DNA of 64,000 nt from Primulina eburnea (GCF_022965805.1 NC_133102.1:6580885-6644884); one strand, 5' to 3'; numbered from the stretch's first letter, positions 37,583 to 48,990 are shown. Notes: generated by a model not told the origin, from the sequence alone. Numbers and translations: made by a program.

Positions 37583-38814
37583 TCCTTACACTTACAACGA
37601 ACGTTGCAGCTGAACCTTGCAAAATTTGTAGGGTCCCTCACAAAATGGTGGTGTTTTGCAATATCAAGTACATACTAAGTACGATCGTCGATGTATACGT
37701 ACGTAGACTTTTCCACAAATTAAACATGCATCCCAAACAACTACGCTAAATTTATAATTATTTATTCACAAAAAAAAATGATATAGTGTTTCAAGTGGTG
37801 GTGTTTATACATTTAATTTAATTAGAGCTGACTAACAAAATCTTGTGTAATAATTGATTTTAATAAGAAAATAATTTCTCCGACCGTCGAGAACAAGTTG
37901 CTCCCGAAACTAATGTTAAAAAAAGTCTCGGGCTGATGTTATCACCCATGCTCAATTAAATTTGGTCTACGAGTACGTGCCAATAGCCTCTCTTCGTTTT
38001 TCCTTTATTATGACGCATGTATGATATATAATAATAATTTTTTGTAGAAAATAAATACATGGAATAAGAAAATTATATTTTGATCTTGTAATCTCAACGT
38101 TTTAATTTTTGGTCGTGTTGTCGTCGGTTCACAGTCTTAGCATACCAATTTCATTTTTCGATGTTGTTTCAGGCATTTTTTGTGAGAAAAAAACTAATTA
38201 AATCTAAAAAGTGCAAATAGTGATGTGGATTAACATCTTAAATTAACTTAATTAAAATATAAAATTAGCAGGTTATAGATATATGAAATAAAGGAAAAGA
38301 TTCATTTTTTTTTTAGAAAATTAATTATGAACGAAAGTGCCTTTTTTTTTCCTTCATGAAAAGAATAGATTTAAAAATGCGGTAGAGTTCAATGCTTGGG
38401 TTTTAATCAGCCTTGACTTTTATATTTAATCGTCTAAACATTTAATCGACTGAATTATTTTGCGCCTACATATTAATTGAACAGCCTACTTCGTCTTTTC
38501 TTCCATCGAACGATTTGATTTTCTAATTGTCAAGTATAGGGATTGCCATTTAATTTCGATATTTCATCATCAATTAATGAAAGAGAAGTTCTGGTCTTAT
38601 TTTCAATTAGGAAAGCTGTAACATTAGAGTCTAGTATATTTGCAGCATATTATGCGGGTTTTTTTTTTCCAATTTTAATTTATTCATTTTTATTATCAAT
38701 ACGACATCTATATGACTCCGAAATAATGCCGATATGTGCAAAATTGAAAAGATATAACAGATCAATATCGCAAAGAATTAAATATATATAAAACCAAAAT
38801 TACAGCTTTCCGCC
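37583..38814. other. AT-rich intergenic DNA
   Basis: No gene or bounded repeat is recognised. The ORF at 38543-38791 has no known domain. Confidence 0.5.
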
Positions 38815-38990
38815 CCTAGGGGCGTAAGCGAGTTGGTAAGACTTGGGATGACGTGTATTGATACTATCTGGCTTTGCATGATCGATTTTTGTGTGGAGCA
38901 TATTCCTTACTGAAATATTATGAGATGTATGTTTTAGGTATCGATATTTGTTGTCCTCTCCATCATATCTCTACTTATTCGTGCACATCT
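38815..38990 (+). mobile_element. Possible tRNA-derived SINE remnant
   Basis: AGGGGCGTAAGCGAGTTGG followed by TAAGACTTGGGATGACG resembles the head of plant SINEs, with an A-box-like AAGCGAGTTGG. The expected B box is only a worn GATCGATTTTTG near 38881. No tail or target duplication was fixed. Confidence 0.4.
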
Positions 38991-39612
38991 AGATCAACTG
39001 GTCTCTGACCATTTTCACAATTTAATATTTCATTTCTTCTTTTATCGTATACTTTTTTATTAGATTCAAGCACACCATGCCATTTGGCCGTGTTCTCGAT
39101 CAATTTTTATTCACGATTTAGAAAAGGGAGCCCCTTCTATATATGCAAATTGCAAATATAGACAGAGACAAATAAACTGAAAAGACAAAAAATAAATTTT
39201 TATACGATTGTTATCCAATTTAGCAGCTCGATATGTATTTTACAAAGATGACATTTTTAAGATCTAACATTTTCCATTTTTCTACGTATGAAAGATAACA
39301 TTTTCTAATAAGATTGGTTCATCTCTCTTCATATATCCCCATTAGATGATGATTCCATTAAGATAAGTTTCTTTACCCCATCTTGTATTATATATAAAAT
39401 CCCGATATCGATATTTCTCTGTTCGAAAAAAAATCGATTTATATTTTATTTTAAATTTTAAAAATCCAGTTCGTCGGATTTTTTTAAAACTCTGAAAAAA
39501 GTTGAATCAACTTATTCCCCGGAATAAATATTATTCAAAAAAATTTGTGGTGATAGAATCGGACTTCCCTTTCCCAAGTATGTAATGAATACATGTTTAT
39601 TGTAATAATATA
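38991..39612. other. AT-rich intergenic DNA
   Basis: Nothing recognisable. Confidence 0.5.
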
Positions 39613-39792
39613 GAGTAGGTTTCCTATGAGACGGTCTCACGAATCTTTATCTGTGAAACGTTCGGGTCAACTCTATCGATATTCACAATAAAAAGTAATA
39701 CTCTTAGCACAAAAAGTTATATTTTTTTACCCAAATAAGATATATGTCTCACAAAATACGACATGTGAGATTGTCTAACACAAATTTTTGAC
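39613..39792 (+). mobile_element. MULE-type MITE, copy D (180 bp)
   Basis: Runs from GAGTAGGTTTCC to CAAATTTTTGAC. A 9-base duplication AATAATATA lies at 39604-39612 and 39793-39801. The right terminal word is mutated (GTGAGATTGTCTAAC). Confidence 0.85.
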
Positions 39793-39938
39793 AATAATAT
39801 ATTATAAATATAAAATTGATGAACAATATTTATGTTGATAGGAAGTAACTAAATTCTATTAAGAAATGAAATAAGTTTCATGAATCTTAATTTCATTTAC
39901 TTAAGTTAATATCATATATATGGTTATATATTTGATTC

Positions 39939-40206
39939 TGTTGTGAAAAAGTAAAAATTTATGGTAAAAAGTAAAAATCTCAAACTCTCAAAATTTACCA
40001 AACTACACACTTTATAATATTTTTCTCTCTACTCAATTGTGATTTTCTTCACAAATGAGAGATCTATTTATAGGAAATCTTTACAAATAATCCAAAAATA
40101 AAATACATCATTACCTACATCATCACACACTAATTTTCAATATTTACCACTCTTATTTTCAACATTCAAATATTCAATACACACATTTTAAATATATTTT
40201 TCAACA
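39939..40206 (-). repeat. Copia 3' LTR
   Basis: 268-bp LTR with TG...CA ends and a TATA box (TATAAATAG on the minus strand near 40068-40076). Confidence 0.93.
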
Positions 40207-40398
40207 CTCCTCCTTGTGATGATGATCATAATGATTATCTTCATTATGTGTTTTTATACTGCCTCGTTAAAAACCTTACTAGGAAAAATCCATTGGGATA
40301 AAAACCATAGTAAGGGAAAAAGAGTGTAGTCACGTAAACTCCCCCTGTTGTTGACATGAACAATTCTTCACAAATTTCGTAGATTGTGCATCCCAATA

Positions 40399-41577
40399 TT
40401 ATATATGTGCTTTCTGAATATTGACAAGAAGTGCCTTTGTGAAGAGATCTGATGAGTTTTCACTTGATTGAATGTGACGAACATCAATACACTTATTCTT
40501 CTCAAGCTCCTTGGTGAATGTGAAGAACTTAGGAGGAATATGTTTAGTTCTGTCGCTTTTATGTATCATTCTTTCATTTGAGCATGCAGCATTATCTTCA
40601 TATAGTATCATAGGCTTCTCATCGAATGATAATCCGCATGAAATTTGGATATGTTGGGTCATTGATTTTAACCACACACATTCACGACTTGCTTCATGTA
40701 GTACAATAATCTCGGCATGATTTGATGAAGTTGTTACGAGAGTTTGTTTATGTAAACGCCAAGATATTGCAGTGCCTCCACGAGTAAATACATATCCAGT
40801 TTGAGAACGTGCCTTGTGTGGATCAGATAAGTATCCAGCATCAGCATAACCAATTATACTTGGATTAGCATCTTTTGAATACAAAAGTCCCAAGTCTGTC
40901 GTTCCTCGTAAATAACGGAATATATGTTTAATTCCGTTCCAGTGTCTCTTTGTTGGATATGTGCTAAATCTTGCCAACAAATTTATGGCAAAAGATTTAT
41001 CAGGCCTTGTACAATTTGTAAGATACATAAGGGTACCGATAGCACTTAGATATGGTACTCCTGGACTAAGAATATCTTCATCTTCTTCACATGGACGGAA
41101 TGGATCCTTTTCTATGTTTAATGATCTAACAACTATTGGAGTACTTAAAGGATTTGATTTATCCATATTAAAACGTTTAAGAATCTTTTCTGTATAATTT
41201 GTCTGGTGAACAAACATTCCACACTCTTTTTGTTCAATTTGTAAACCCAGACAATACTTGGTTTTTCCAAGATCCTTCATTTCAAATTCTTCCTTCAAGT
41301 ATGACACAACTTCTTGAATTTCTTTATTCGTTCCAATGATGTTTAAATCATCAACATATACAGCAATAATTACGCATCCGAATGTTGTTTTCTTAATGAA
41401 AACACAAGGGCATATTGAATTATTTACATATCCATTTTTCATCAAGTGATCACTTAGTCGATTGTACCACATTCGACCGGATTGCTTTAACCCATATAAT
41501 GATCTTTGTAATTTCACAGAATAACATTCTCTGGGTTTTGAACTTTGTGGTTCAGGCATCTTAAATCCTTCAGGGAT

Positions 41578-41583
<6 letters not shown>
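40399..41583 (-). CDS. Copia pol, C-terminal part: RT palm/thumb and RNase H
   Basis: The frame is open for 394 aa. It begins MKIPEGFKMPE, the segment that follows DIY in intact Copia RTs, then has SLYGLKQSGRMWYNRL, the catalytic AVYVDD and, further on, RNase H motifs GYADAGY, SQTGYVF, SNHAEI, LYEDNAACS and DLFTKAL. The ATG at 41583 is not a natural start: it is the methionine codon after the microsatellite that separates this piece from the upstream RT piece in another frame. Confidence 0.88.
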
Positions 41584-41667
<84 letters not shown>

Positions 41668-43661
41668 CTATCAAGTGATCCATATAAGTAAGCTGTAACA
41701 ACATCCATAAGACGCATTTCTAAATTTTCAGATACTGCCAAGCTAATCAAATACCGAAACGTAATTGCATCCATCACAGGAGAATACGTTTCTTCATAAT
41801 CAATTCCAGGCCTTTGAGAAAAACCTTGTGCAACAAGTCGAGCTTTATATCTTACTATTTCATTTTTCTCATTTCGCTTTCGAATAAAAACCCATTTGTA
41901 TCCAACAGGTTTTACACATTTAGGTGTAAGGACTATAGGTCCAAAAACATTACGTTTATTTAGCGAATCCAATTCAACCTGGATGGCATCTTTCCATTTT
42001 ATCCAATCCTGCCGATTTTTACATTCACCAAAAGATTTTGGTTCATGATCTTCATTATCATTTATGATGTCGATTGCCACATTATAAGAAAATATATCAT
42101 CAATTTCTTCTATATCTTTTCGGTTCCATATTTTTCCAGTATTAATGTAATTGATAGAGATTTCATGATTCTCGTCAGTTTGTGGTTCTGACAGAACATT
42201 TTCATCATCATGTGTTTCTTCAGGAACACCATTCTCTATTTTGTGATCTTCATGTGTTTCTTCAGAAACATCATTCTTTATTTTGTGATCATCGTGTTTC
42301 TCTATGAATTTTCTTTTTCGAGGATTTTTATCCTTGGAACTGACTGGCCTTCCACGCTTCAGGCGTTTAATGACATCATGAGTATCTTCCATTTGTTTCT
42401 TTGGAATTTCAATTCGAGCAGGGGCATTTGCAGCATGTATATATGATTTAGTTACCCCTTTTGTGTCTGCAAATGCATATGGTATTTGATTTGCTATTCT
42501 TTGCAAGTGTAAAATTTGTTGTACATCTTTTTCACATTGTTTTGTTCTTGGATCCAGATGTAACAATGATGATACATACCATGTAATTTCCTTTTCGGTA
42601 TGTTTCTGTTCTCCCCCTAACATTGGGAAGATTTCCTCATTAAAATGACGATCAGCAAAACGTACTGTGAACACGTCGTCTGTCTGAGGTTCAAGATATC
42701 GAATGATTGATGGACTATCATAACCGATATAAATTCCAACCTCTCTTTGAGGTCCCATTTTCTTTCGTTGTGGTGGTGCAATAGGCGCATACACCATACA
42801 TCCAAAAATTCTCAGATGAGAAATGTCTGGTTCTTTACCAAATGCAAGCTGTACTGGGGAGTATTTATGATATGCACTTGGTCTGATGCGAATTAATGAA
42901 GCAGCATGTAAAATTGCATGTCCCCATATAGAAATAGGGAGCTTTGTTTTCATAATCATTGGTCTAGCAATCATTTGCAGACGTTTAATCAATGATTCAG
43001 CCAATCTATTCTGTGTATGTACATGAGCAACATGATGCTCAACAATGATTCCCATAGACATACAATAATCATTGAAAATCTGGGAAGTAAATTCACCAGC
43101 ATTATCAAGTCTAATTTTCTTGATTGTATAATCGGGAAACTGATTCCTCAATTTTATTATTTGAGCAAGTAATCTTGCAAAGGCAACATTTCGAGTTGAC
43201 AATAAACATACATGTGACCATCTGCTGGAGGCATCAATCAATACCATAAAGTATCTGAATGGTCCACATGGTGGATGGATTGGTCCACAAATATCACCCT
43301 GAATACGTTCAAGAAACATTGGTGATTCAGTTTGGATTTTGACTGGTGATGGTCTTATAATAAGTTTTCCAAGAGAACATGCTTTACATTGAAACTTATT
43401 ATTCTGAAAGATCTTCTGGTCTTTTAGTGGAGGACCATGTGTATTTTCTATGATTCTTCGCATCATTGTTGAACCAGGATGTCCCAATCGGTCATGCCAA
43501 TTTGTTAATATTGAAGAATTATCAACTACCATGTTTGATTCAATGGGACTTATATGTGTATAATGCAATCCAGTAGGGAGCATTGGTAGTTTTTCAATCA
43601 CATATTTCTTTCCTGATTTATATGTGATAAGACACATGTATTTCTCATTCCCTTCATTCAT
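41580..43661 (-). CDS. Copia pol, middle part: pre-integrase, integrase and N-terminal RT
   Basis: Open for 693 codons. Domains in order are GAG_pre-integrase (WHDRLGHPGS with a later CKAC), integrase core with Asp in GDICGPI, Asp in RLDNAGEF and Glu in RLAES, then the RT start KWVFIRKRNE, YKARLVAQGF and LMDVVTAYLYGSLDS. It then runs into an 84-bp (AT)n tract read as Ile-Tyr repeats and stops. An upstream frame break separates it from protease. Confidence 0.88.
41582..41665. repeat. (AT)42 microsatellite inside the RT coding region
   Basis: 84 bases of AT repeat exactly at the DIYM codons of RT, which are ATATATATG in related elements. The tract length leaves the two RT halves in different frames. 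Confidence 0.95.
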
Positions 43662-43942
43662 TGTTTGAGTATCAAACCCATGTGAATATATATATCATTA
43701 AAACTCAACAAATTTCTTTTCGATTGTGGTGAATATAAAGCATCATTGATCAAAAATTTTGTACCATTAGGTAATGAAAATTGTGCTTTACCACATCTTT
43801 TAATCAAGTCTACAGGACCTGATATTGTATTCACCGTTTTTGTTGGTTTTAGTTCCAAGAAATATCTTTTATCTCGGAGGATAGTGTGCGTTGTACCACT
43901 ATCAGGTATGCAAACTTCATCTTTGCTCATAGCATTTTCCAT
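43658..43942 (-). CDS. Copia pol, protease part
   Basis: 94-codon frame starting MENAMSKDEVCIPDSGTTHT, with the aspartic protease DSGTTHT motif, then NTISGPVDLI and LYSPQSKRNLLSFNDIY. It is cut off by a two-base AT excess at the conserved DIYSHG codons (about 43686-43695). Normally it is part of one polyprotein with integrase and RT. Confidence 0.85.
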   Translation of the reverse strand: MENAMSKDEVCIPDSGTTHTILRDKRYFLELKPTKTVNTISGPVDLIKRCGKAQFSLPNGTKFLINDALYSPQSKRNLLSFNDIYIHMGLILKQ

Positions 43943-44084
43943 ATTTGAACTTCAAAAAAATATGCAATGAATTAAAATTTAATGACAATACATATATAAA
44001 TATAACACATATCATAATTGTACAATAAACATTATTATATGAATACATGAAAAACAAATTATTGTACATTTATATTCTACCACT
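43943..44084 (-). other. AT-rich gag-pol spacer, intron-like
   Basis: Between the gag stop (44085-44087) and the pol ATG (43942) are 142 non-coding bases. A GTAGAA donor-like site lies near the start and a TTTTTTTGAAG acceptor-like site just before the pol ATG. Copia elements such as Arabidopsis EVD use gag-pol splicing; whether this one does is inference. Confidence 0.4.
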
Positions 44085-45204
44085 CTATTGTTCATTTTCA
44101 GAAAAATCATTGAGAAAATCTGCAGCATCAAAATTGTTCATTTCTATCCCACCAACATGTTGATCATTTCCAGAGAAATCATTCATAACATCACCAGCAT
44201 CAAAATGAGTTGAATCACTCAAACGGTCACTGCGTTCAGTGAAGTTGGTCTCCTTTTCTTTCCCCTTTAATCATTCTTTATAAAGTTTACAAAGGTGCTC
44301 AGGGGCTCGACAAACTTTGGACCAATGTCCTGGAGTACCACATCTGTAACAAGAACTTTCATTCTTTTTGAGTGATTCTCATTAACACTTGTATTCTCAT
44401 GATGCCTTTTCTGTGGATGGTTTGGGACGCTCTTTTGAGATGATTTATAAAAATAACTATCTCTATTATTTTCAAAACCACGGCCGCGTCCACGACCACG
44501 ACCAATTCCACGTCCACGTCCACGACCACGACCTCGACCTCGACCAAAATCTTGTCTTTGAATTTGATTTTGGTTCCGAGGTTTAAATTCATTTTTACTT
44601 ACAGCATTTACTTCTGGAAATGCTGTTGATCCAGTGGGTCGGGACTGATGATTTCTCATTAATAGCTCGTTGTTTTTTTCCGCCACAAGAAGACAGGCGA
44701 TGAGTTCAGAATATCTCGCGAATCCACGTACTCTATATTGTTGCTGTAGAATAATATTTGATGCATGAAACGTGGAAAATGTTTTTTCAAGCATCTCAGA
44801 TTCTGTGACCTCATGTCCACAAAATTTTAATTGCGAGATTATTCTATACATCGCCGATTGTAATCACTGACTTTTTTAAAGTCTTGGAATCTCAATGTGT
44901 TCCATTCATCCCAGGCGGTCGGAAGTATAACTTCTCTTATATGTTCGAATCTTTCTTTTAATCCATTCCACAAAGTCATGGAATTTTTTTCAGTCAGATA
45001 TTCACATTTCAATCCATCGTCGAGATGTCGACGCAAAAATATCATGGCTCTTGCCTTTTCTTGTGACGTGCATATGCCATTTTCTTTAATGGTCTCACTT
45101 AGACCCAATGACTCAAGATGCATTTCTACATCTAGAGTCCATGGCATATAATTCTTTCCTGTGATGTCGAGCGCAACAAATTCGAGCTTTGTTAGATTTG
45201 ACAT
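44085..45204 (-). pseudogene. Copia gag with two frame breaks and a stop
   Basis: ATG 45204 starts MSNLTKLEFVALDITGKNY, the usual Copia gag N-terminus (DUF4219/UBN2). The frame breaks near 44850 (SDYNRR against MYRIISQ) and near 44360, and there is an in-frame TGA at 44271-44273 where relatives have Trp. A Gly-Arg-rich stretch lies at about 44475-44545, then the zinc knuckle CYRCGTPGHWSKVC (C-X2-C-X4-H-X4-C) near 44310-44350. The normal product forms the virus-like particle that packages element RNA. In its present state no full-length Gag can be made. Confidence 0.85.
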
Positions 45205-45235
45205 GGTGGTACTAAAAAAATTACGATGCATTTTA

Positions 45236-45391
45236 TTAGTTAATAAATATTGCAATACAAAGTAACGGATATACAACAAGTACAAGTATTTGTAAAAATA
45301 AAGAAAACGCACGAGGAGAATATTCTCCTATAAATACAAGACTCGTGAGTATGATAACCAAAATAATTAAAAATATCCTTGAGAAAGCCAT
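45236..45391 (-). CDS. Small hydrophobic ORF in the Copia leader, signal-peptide-like
   Basis: A 51-aa frame starting MAFSRIFLIILVIILTSLVF lies between the 5' LTR and gag. The first about 22 residues look like a signal peptide or membrane anchor; a second hydrophobic stretch (LFLQILVLVVYPLLCIAIF) ends it. A good TATA box lies 85 bases upstream of the ATG, followed by a pyrimidine-rich leader, as in a small plant gene. It may be captured host sequence or simply leader; I do not recognise the protein. Confidence 0.4.
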   Translation of the reverse strand: MAFSRIFLIILVIILTSLVFIGEYSPRAFSLFLQILVLVVYPLLCIAIFIN

Positions 45392-45475
45392 CTTCTTTTT
45401 TCTTCGAAAAATTTGATGATGAATAATTTTTAGAGAAGAAGAGAAAGTTGGAGTGTTGAATGTGTTTGTGAGATG

Positions 45476-45484
45476 ATATTTATA
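45476..45484 (-). promoter_or_regulatory. TATA box upstream of the small leader ORF
   Basis: CCCTATAAATATC on the minus strand lies outside the LTR, additional to the LTR's own TATA box at about 46037-46045. Confidence 0.45.
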
Positions 45485-45914
45485 GGGCAAAAACTAGTCG
45501 TTTGTTACCGTTTATGACCGTTGGTGTACAAAAAATAAATGTATGTATTTGTATAATTTTATGGTAATAATATGATGTATATAATATTAGACATGTTTAA
45601 ATAATTATGTATATCATATCATAATATTATAATGAGTGTCATAATTTATTTTGTTTAAAAACCTTATAGGCTTTTATACTTGTCGTATCCCTTACCGGGA
45701 GTGTGGGATGTCGTCTTAACATCCTCCCAGGATTTATAACAAGTTTATGAAAAATTTATTTTTATTATTTCTAATAATAACATTATATTGTATATTAAAT
45801 AAATACATAATAAATAAATAACAGTAAAATAAATATAATTACTTTTGTTACCTTTTTCTTCTGTTTGGAGCTTGGAAAAGTATGTAGGACTTTTAGAGCT
45901 TCGTGCTGATAACG

Positions 45915-46196
45915 TGTTGTGAAAAAGTAAAATTTATGGTAAAAAGTAAAAATCTCAAACTCTCAAAATTTACCAAACTACACACTTTATAATATTTTTC
46001 TCTCTACTCAATTGTGATTTTCTTCACAAATGAGAGATCTATTTATAGGAAATCTTTGCAAATAATCCAAAAATAAAATACATCATTACCTACATCATCA
46101 CACACTAATTTTCAATATTTACAACTCTTATTTTCAACATTCAAATATTCAACATTCAAATATTCAATACACACATTTTAAATATATTTTTCAACA
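45915..46196 (-). repeat. Copia 5' LTR
   Basis: 282 bp with TG...CA ends and a TATAAATAG promoter box. It differs from the 3' LTR mainly by a 15-base tandem duplication (ATTCAAATATTCAAC). The adjoining primer-binding region reads TTATCAGCACGAAG, not the usual TGGTATCAGAGC. Confidence 0.93.
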
Positions 46197-46367
46197 GATT
46201 CATTTTGAGTTTGGATTTATGAATTTCAACTGTATTTTTGTAATAAATTAAGTATGAAGTCTTTTAAATTTCTTTTTTAAAATTCAAATTTGATTATGAT
46301 ATCTTTTGAAAATATAAACTACATTAAGTTATCTATATTTTTCATATCATTTCATTTAATATCGGTT

Positions 46368-47750
46368 CACTATGTGAAAAATGACATTTTACTTCGCCAG
46401 GCGTTACTTCGGCAAAAATAAATTACGAAGTAATATATTACCAATAACTTCATTAATAACACAAGCGAAGTAAAATAATATATTTTACTTCGGATGTTTA
46501 AAAACACGGGCTTCACTGTATTTTTTTTATATATTTTACTTCGGCATATAAATTTTGATGAAGTAAAAAATAATGAAAATACGTCTTAATGAAGTAAAAA
46601 GATTAAAACATGCGACGGGTTTTTTAAACCGTCGCCGAATTTTAAATCGGCGACGGTTTAATTTCACCCGTCTCTAAATTTAGCGACGGTCAAATAAAAC
46701 CCGTCGCATATTTAAAACTAGCGACGGTTGTTTAGAAACTGTCGCTATCTGTAGCAACGGTTGTTATTTGACCGTCGCTAAAAGTAGCAACAGGTTAAAA
46801 TAAACCGTCGCCGATTTAAAATTTGGCGACGGTTAAAAGAATACCGTCGCCATTTTCAAAAAAATTCCACCCCGCATATATTTCCCTCCCTTTTAACCGT
46901 CGCCGATTTAAAATGTTGCGACGGTTTTTACTAAAACCGTCGCTAGTTTCAAAAAAATTCAATCCCGTCTATTTTTCCCTCTACTTTCTTCCACCACTCT
47001 CTATAAATACATACAAATTCTCTCCAATTTATTCCACTTCACTTCACAACAATTAAAATTTTTTCTCACTTACACAATTTTACAACTTCACAACACTTAA
47101 AATTTTTATCACTTACACGATTTTACAATTTCAAAACACTTAAAATTTTTATTTCTTACACGATTTTACCACTTTACAATACTTAAAATTTTTATCTCTT
47201 ACACGATTGTACCAATTCATAACACAGATTTATTAAATTTTTTATATTTTACCGCACCAATTCATAACACAGACTTATTAAATTTTTTTTTATTTTACCT
47301 AACATATTAGCGACGGAACTCATTTGAGACCCGTCGCTAGGTAGCGACGGTTTGTGATATAAATTCCGTCGCACATTAGCGACGGTGTTTAAAATGACTT
47401 CTGTCGCAATATAGCGACGGTTTAACATGAATTCCGTCGCAACCTAGCGACGGTTTTTAACATGTATTCCGTCGCTAAATAATAATTAAGAGGAAGTTAT
47501 ATAATATACTACTTCATTATTCACTATAATCGATGAAGTAAAACACATTTATTACTTCGACACCGGTCCAATTCTGGATCGGTTTTCCTCCCAAAACCGG
47601 CCAAAAGACTTCGGTATTTTCAATACTACAACTTCGGGTATTATGTGAAGTAAAAAGTACATCTATTACTTCACGTTCATATACTTCGGCACTTAAGTAC
47701 CCTATTACTTCAGATATTATCTGAAGTAAAAAGTGATTTTTGGCATAGTG
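46368..47750. mobile_element. Non-autonomous CACTA (EnSpm/CMC) element, 1383 bp
   Basis: The ends CACTATGTGAAAAAT and ATTTTTGGCATAGTG form the CACTA terminal repeats, with the 3-base duplication GTT at 46365-46367 and 47751-47753. Subterminal TTACTTCGG/GAAGTAAAA words recur near both ends. About two dozen CGACGG/CCGTCG units in alternating orientation fill 46610-46945 and 47310-47480. There is no transposase, so it depends on a partner elsewhere. Confidence 0.9.
47002..47226 (+). repeat. Promoter-like TATA box and four-copy 47-bp tandem repeat inside the CACTA element
   Basis: CTATAAATAC at 47001-47010 is followed by CT/CA-rich, leader-like sequence and then four units of ACTTAAAATTTTTATC + TTACACGATTTTAC, starting near 47044, 47091, 47138 and 47184. 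No convincing ORF follows. Confidence 0.6.
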
Positions 47751-47753
47751 GTT

Positions 47754-48049
47754 GATATTGAGTTTTCTGTTACTTTTATATATTTAGTTTTCACTACTCT
47801 AACATTTTTAATGAAATATAATTTTTTTTATATATAATATCAAGTTTTTGAACTTTTAAAGAGTATCATCGTTAATTTTTGATATATTGTGAATCAATTA
47901 AGCTTTGATAATCAAAATATTTATTTTATAATTGAGTAACAAGATCAAAAAATGTACGAAATGATCACTAAAGAACAAAATTTCTTAAATTTTTTGTTGA
48001 ATCAATTAAGTTTTGGTTAATTAACAAGGTTATTGAACTAAAAGAAACT
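47754..48049. other. AT-rich intergenic DNA
   Basis: Nothing recognisable. Confidence 0.5.
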
Positions 48050-48990
48050 TTTTAGAGCCTAATCGAATAGAATTCATAAGGGAAACCGAACAATCACTTC
48101 TAACTAATTTTCCCAGCCTAACCGATCTCAAAGCACAAATGATGGAAGATGTTGATCAAAGTCCACTGATTCAAAGATCATTGAACAATTCATTTTACTC
48201 AATTAGTCAAACTTTTTATCGGATATTCTCTTAATATTTATAGAGCATTCTTTGAAGATCACAGCCTAGTCAGTCCGTTAGAATGTTAGAGTCCATGCAC
48301 ACTATCGAATCGTACTATTTGTCCAAAAATTCGATGACATGACACAATGACCTCTCTATGTATAAGCGACTATCAGATTCAAAAAACAATTGTTGCAATT
48401 GAAGCTTATAAATAGATCTCTTGGATGTACTTTAAATCTCTTCCATAATTTTGAATCACACACACATTACTTTGAATATCAAGTTTCTGAAAGCCAGACT
48501 GATCTAAGTATTTTACAACACACACTTAAAGAGTTTTTATCTAATCATTAATTATCAAATTCGTGCTAGTTTTTTCCTTGAGCAATACTTGTAGTTGACG
48601 GTAAGAGTTTTGCTGATCATATTGTTTAAGTTGTGAGATTTTTAGGAGTTTCAGTTGACTAGAGATAAGCCCTACTGAATTGAGTTGTTGTAAATTACAT
48701 GTAATTATCAAAGTGGAATCCTTCCTGGGTGGAAATGAAGTGGCGCAGGAGTTATCAATTCTCCGAACATTCAAAAACAATTTCCCGCATTTTACTTTTT
48801 CAATTTCAGTTTATTAGCCTAACTGATATTTTACCAGCCATTTTGGGTGTTCAAATCGTTTTAGTAGGCTTTTTCCGGCACAGTACCCAACTGTCGGTTT
48901 ACTGATACCCAACCGACAAGAATTAAAATTTAGTGATGTTAAACTAACCGAATTAATTTACGTAATTATTCAGATTGTTTATTCACTCTA
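48050..48990 (+). mobile_element. LTR-like remnant, plus orientation
   Basis: It has a TATA box (CTTATAAATAGATC, about 48402-48415) followed by a tract GTGGAATCCTTCCTGGG ... GAAGTGGCGC ... CTCCGAACATT at 48711-48771 that matches 27812-27871 in reverse. No coding domain is attached. Ends are not defined. Confidence 0.45.

Larger units (their letters stand above)
39939..46196 (-). mobile_element. Complete but mutated Copia retrotransposon (minus strand)
   Basis: LTRs at 39939-40206 (3' LTR, 268 bp) and 45915-46196 (5' LTR, 282 bp) begin TGTTGTGAAA and end TTTTCAACA. The 5-base duplication GATTC flanks the element at 39934-39938 and 46197-46201. By eye the LTRs differ by two substitutions, one single-base indel and a 15-base tandem duplication, so the insertion is young. 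A polypurine tract (AAGGAGGAG) adjoins the 3' LTR. Gene order on the minus strand is small leader ORF, gag, protease, integrase, RT and RNase H, the Copia order. Gag and pol carry several frame breaks. Confidence 0.95.

Noticed and set aside
41582..41665. Ile-Tyr repeat as a real protein feature
   Set aside because: The AT repeat breaks the RT frame and is absent from the motif in relatives; it is a microsatellite.
44359..44592. Val/Asp-rich ORF on the minus strand
   Set aside because: It is an out-of-frame reading of the Gly-Arg repeat of the Copia gag.
46823..47056. Basic ORF inside the CACTA element
   Set aside because: It spans the CGACGG repeats and the TATA-like region, lacks any domain and is not consistent with a transposase.
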